Part shown: positions 61,780 to 64,000 of the stretch, one piece after another
Position numbering within the stretch: position 1 is the stretch's first letter
Layout of the letters: every line of letters starts with the position of its first letter
NCBI RefSeq assembly: GCF_024460775.1
Contig: NZ_JANFYZ010000008.1
Coordinates: 62,001 to 126,000 of the forward strand
Source: Desulfovibrio desulfuricans
Lineage (GTDB): Bacteria; Desulfobacterota; Desulfovibrionia; Desulfovibrionales; Desulfovibrionaceae
Direction: 5' to 3'
Length of the DNA: 64,000 bases
The notes under the pieces: model-generated
The model's database searches: none
What the model saw: the letters and a program-made list of their open reading frames with translations, nothing else
Told to the model about the DNA's origin: nothing
Program-made: the position numbers and the translations under genes

Positions 61780-62385
61780 ATGATAATCATAGACGGCTCA
61801 CAAAGCGAAAAAAGTATTTCTGCCTTTGCCAACCTTGAGGAACTGCTCAAGGATGTCATGCAGGAAGACCAGATGACCAACCGCGTGGTCACGGACGTTC
61901 TGGTAAACAACGAAGCGTTTTCCGAGATCTATCCGCATCAGGCCGAAGACATCGCCTGCTCCGAAATTTCTTCCATTGAGGTGCGCTCCGTGCCCATGGC
62001 TGAAATGGCTGTGGATATGTCCGCCGAAATGGGCAAGGTCGCCCAGATGATGGCCCACGGTTCGCGCGAAGTGGCCCGGTTGTTCCGCGCCGCCTCCGAC
62101 ACTGACGCCCTGGAACTTTTTCAGGATCTGCTGGACGTGACCCGCGACTTCATGGGCATGCTGGGTGAACTGCGCACCAACTACACGGATGGCGCTCTGC
62201 CCGATTTTGCCGAAAAAACCGAAAAATTTTCCAGCCTGCTTTCTGAAATGGGCGACGTGCTGGAAAACGAAGACTGGATTCTCCTGGCTGACCTGCTTGA
62301 ATATGAATTCATCCCGCTGTGCGACGATTGGCGCGCCACCAGCGAGATTCTGCACAAGCAGGTTGCCGAACACATGGCCCAATAG
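61780..62385 (+). CDS. Unknown acidic helical protein, 201 residues
   Basis: Mostly helical and acidic, no signal or membrane segment. It is rich in Glu, Asp and Met (DMSAEMGKVAQMMAHGSREVARLFRAA). Not recognised. The start follows AGGAGGGAA. It is the third gene behind the sigma54 promoter and comes 57 bases after the glycosyltransferase, with the next gene 15 bases later. Confidence 0.62.
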   Translation: MIIIDGSQSEKSISAFANLEELLKDVMQEDQMTNRVVTDVLVNNEAFSEIYPHQAEDIACSEISSIEVRSVPMAEMAVDMSAEMGKVAQMMAHGSREVARLFRAASDTDALELFQDLLDVTRDFMGMLGELRTNYTDGALPDFAEKTEKFSSLLSEMGDVLENEDWILLADLLEYEFIPLCDDWRATSEILHKQVAEHMAQ

Positions 62386-62400
62386 GCCTCAGGAGCTTGC

Positions 62401-62724
62401 ATGAATCAGGGAGTATGCCTTCTTGATGAAGCGCTGAACCTTGCCCGCCTGGAAATGGCGGCACTGGAGGACGGCGCATACGACAGGGCGGTCGAGCTTG
62501 CCGAAAGGCGGGGCGAAGTGACCAGCATGGCCTGGCACATGCTGGAAGACAGCCAGGCCGACCAATACAGAACTCACCTGATTGAGCTGGCCCGTGTGCA
62601 GGATCAGCTGACGGAACTTGCCACCAGGGCGCACAGCGAAATCAGGTCGCAGTTGCAACGCTCACGCCTTGAAAGTCGCCGCATGCGCGGCTACCACAGG
62701 GCAGTGGGCCAGGCTCTGCAATAG
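62401..62724 (+). CDS. Small helical protein, possible flagellar chaperone (FliT/FlgN-like)
   Basis: 107 residues, entirely helical, with a C-terminal RRMRGYHRAVGQALQ segment. The size and helical pattern resemble flagellar export chaperones of the FliT/FlgN type, but sequence similarity is too low to name it. It is preceded by AGGAG and followed by a strong terminator, so it is the last gene of the sigma54-driven set. Confidence 0.55.
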   Translation: MNQGVCLLDEALNLARLEMAALEDGAYDRAVELAERRGEVTSMAWHMLEDSQADQYRTHLIELARVQDQLTELATRAHSEIRSQLQRSRLESRRMRGYHRAVGQALQ

Positions 62725-62746
62725 CGCACCGTGCGTTCAGAATCAT

Positions 62747-62787
62747 AAGTGGCGGCATACGCAACAGCGTGTGCCGCCACTTTTTTT
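62747..62787 (+). terminator. Terminator of the sigma54-driven gene set
   Basis: AGTGGCGGCATACGC and GCGTGTGCCGCCACT form a 15-bp stem with a 4-base loop and one G-U pair, followed by a run of T. Confidence 0.9.
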
Positions 62788-62822
62788 GATGCTGGCCCGC
62801 TCCAGGTGTAGAGTGTCAACAC

Positions 62823-62899
62823 GTTGTTCACCCTTCCCTTCACTCGGTATGTTGTTGTCTGGTAACACCAGCTTTACCGATTTATGAAAGGTGAACAAC
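62823..62899. other. Three nested inverted repeats (77 bases)
   Basis: Outer arms GTTGTTCACCCTT and AAAGGTGAACAAC (one mismatch), middle arms TCGGTA and TACCGA, inner CTGGT-AAC-ACCAG. Together they form a long stem-loop with internal loops. No coding frame explains it. Confidence 0.6.
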
Positions 62900-62917
62900 C
62901 TATTGGAATATTACATC

Positions 62918-63116
62918 TAGGGGCTGTTTCTAAATAAAAGATTTTGCGCCGAGGACAAGGAAAACAGTGTTTTTTACGACAGGAGTGGACTCGCTTTAGC
63001 CGTTGCGACGCAGGAAGCTACGGATAAAGACAGCAGCGCTTTTTGTCCATGACTGGAGTAAAAAATGCTGGATGACGCAGTGATCGGCCAAAAGAATTAT
63101 TTAGAAACAGGCCCTA
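62918..63116. mobile_element. 199-bp MITE-like element
   Basis: Left end TAGGGGCTGTTTCTAAATAA and right end TTATTTAGAAACAGGCCCTA are 20-bp terminal inverted repeats with one mismatch, each ending in TA, which fits TA target duplication. There is no transposase frame inside. Two imperfect internal repeats, around 62953-62989 and 63025-63065, share AGxxAxCAGxGxTTTTT and GACxGGAGT patterns. The right end supplies the stop codon of thiE. Confidence 0.75.
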
Positions 63117-63761
63117 CCCCACCATGCCTTCACGCATGGCCTTGCGCACATCTTCCACTCTGGTCCGGATGTCGGGCGCGCCGACCAGTTCGCTCACAAG
63201 CGAGCAGCAGCGCGCGCCGTGCCGCGCGACTTCCGCAATGTTATGCCGCTTGATGCCGCCAATGGCCACAAAGGGCAAATCCCCATTGCGGGCGACCCAA
63301 TCCAGATACTCGTACCCAACGGGATCGACCACGTCTTCCTTGGTGTTGGTGGCAAAGATCGGCCCCACGCCGATGTAGTCCGCACCGAGGCTGCGGGCTT
63401 CGCGGGCCTGCTCCGGCAGGTGGGTGGAAAGGCCGATGATCATTTCCGGCCCCACGAGGCTGCGCACGGCGGGAACAGGCAGATCCTCCTGCCCCACATG
63501 CACGCCGTCTGCCTGCACCAGCATGGCGATATCCACGTGGTCGTTGACGATAAAGCAGGCTCCGGCCTCCCTGGTCAGCCGCCGCAATAGGCGGCATTCC
63601 TCCAGCATGGCACCGGATTTCAGTTTTTTTTCGCGATATTGCAAAATGCGCACGCCTGCCCCCATAAGGGCGGAAACAACTTCTTCAAGCGGCCTTCCCA
63701 GTGAAAGACCGGCATCCGTGATGGCATAAATATCCGTTTCTCCAGGCAGGATTCTGGGCAT
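63114..63761 (-). CDS. thiE: Thiamine-phosphate synthase
   Basis: 215 residues. Joins the pyrimidine and thiazole halves of thiamine phosphate. TIM barrel with family motifs: YREKKLKSGAMLEE (about 47-60), FIVNDHVDIAMLVQADGVHVGQEDLP near 75-100 and VGPIFATNTKEDVVDPVGYEYL (about 140-160), then PFVAIGGIKRHN. The start follows AAGGAG. The protein ends MREGMVG and its TAG stop lies in the right inverted repeat of the MITE-like element, so the native C-terminus may have been replaced or trimmed. No TPP riboswitch signature (CTGAGA) is visible in the 239 bases upstream, where I see no gene. Confidence 0.92.
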   Translation of the reverse strand: MPRILPGETDIYAITDAGLSLGRPLEEVVSALMGAGVRILQYREKKLKSGAMLEECRLLRRLTREAGACFIVNDHVDIAMLVQADGVHVGQEDLPVPAVRSLVGPEMIIGLSTHLPEQAREARSLGADYIGVGPIFATNTKEDVVDPVGYEYLDWVARNGDLPFVAIGGIKRHNIAEVARHGARCCSLVSELVGAPDIRTRVEDVRKAMREGMVG

Positions 63762-64000
63762 ATGAGGCTCCTTGGCGGCTATTTTCTGAACGCCGCAACA
63801 ATGCGGCGAAAACAACTGTGTACAAAGCGGGCAGGATGAAAGGACGTGTGCGAAAGCTCCGCTGGCAACTGGAACCCGGCAGATGAAAAATCCGCGGGGG
63901 TTCGCAGGGGAAAGACAGCCTGAACGCCGTCATTTTCCTCTGCCGCGGCGCTGCCCCAGGCACGGCGGCGGCACAGGGCCGCACCAAGCGGCACATTCTG

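Noticed and set aside
63762..64000. A TPP riboswitch or a second gene upstream of thiE
   Set aside because: No CTGAGA-type thi-box and no plausible start or family in the short minus-strand frames. A small CGCCGCA-ACAA-TGCGGCG hairpin at 63791-63808 has no U tract.
1..64000. tRNA, rRNA or CRISPR arrays
   Set aside because: I scanned for T-arm patterns (GGTTCGAAT and variants) and for regularly spaced short repeats and found none. TTCAAAT matches at 24297 and 54285 lie inside genes and have no cloverleaf around them.

Overview
The window is a gene-dense stretch of bacterial chromosome, roughly 60% GC by eye, and reads as a Desulfovibrionaceae genome close to the Desulfovibrio desulfuricans group. 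This is an inference from gene content. The window has an archaeal-type entry to the shikimate pathway (AroA'/AroB') fused into an operon with pheA-aroA-tyrA. It also has a sigma54-linked flagellar late cluster, a TSUP permease with a dedicated partner, and several families usual in Desulfovibrio. I see no rRNA, tRNA, CRISPR array, prophage or intact insertion sequence.

Layout: 1-2.5 kb carries the 3' part of rseP, tsaB and an exported nitroreductase-like protein. 2.6-6.7 kb, minus strand, carries a PHP hydrolase, ribF, an unknown protein and a DEAD-box helicase; hisI-hisG diverge from it (7-8.3 kb). 8.4-14.7 kb holds a YkgJ protein, the TSUP permease pair, an intergenic block with an 85-bp direct repeat, a PilZ-type protein, a small protein and tyrS. 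14.7-25.7 kb holds a diguanylate cyclase, an unusual bacterial PFK-2/FBPase-2 homologue, ilvBN with its own leader peptide and attenuator, a TerC/CorC protein, rpsB-tsf and a DUF2079-type membrane protein. 25.9-30.8 kb holds an M16C peptidase, a CbiR-like protein and a DHH phosphoesterase.

30.8-36.5 kb is the aromatic amino acid operon: promoter, leader peptide rich in Phe/Trp/Tyr codons, attenuator, AroA', AroB', pheA, aroA and tyrA. 36.6-45.3 kb is flagellar: flhB, flhA, flhF, flhG, fliA, cheY, fliL and two small proteins, with sigma54-type promoter matches before flhB and flhF. 45.4-52.1 kb, minus strand, holds a small exported protein and a three-gene RND efflux operon. 52.5-56.7 kb, minus strand, holds a membrane-anchored protein, an XdhC-like protein and topA. 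57.1-58.6 kb holds two TraT-like lipoproteins. 58.8-62.7 kb is a four-gene set behind a near-consensus sigma54 promoter: a lysozyme-like protein, a GT9 glycosyltransferase with an extra C-terminal region, and two small acidic or helical proteins. The window ends with a nested hairpin, a 199-bp MITE-like element whose inverted repeat supplies the stop codon of thiE, and thiE itself.

The strongest regulatory observations are two amino-acid-sensing transcription attenuators (ilvBN and the aromatic operon) and three sigma54 promoter matches tied to flagellar or motility-type genes. The strongest enzymatic oddity is the full-length bifunctional PFK-2/FBPase-2 homologue next to a diguanylate cyclase. 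All product names are by recognition of motifs and family layout; no database search was run.
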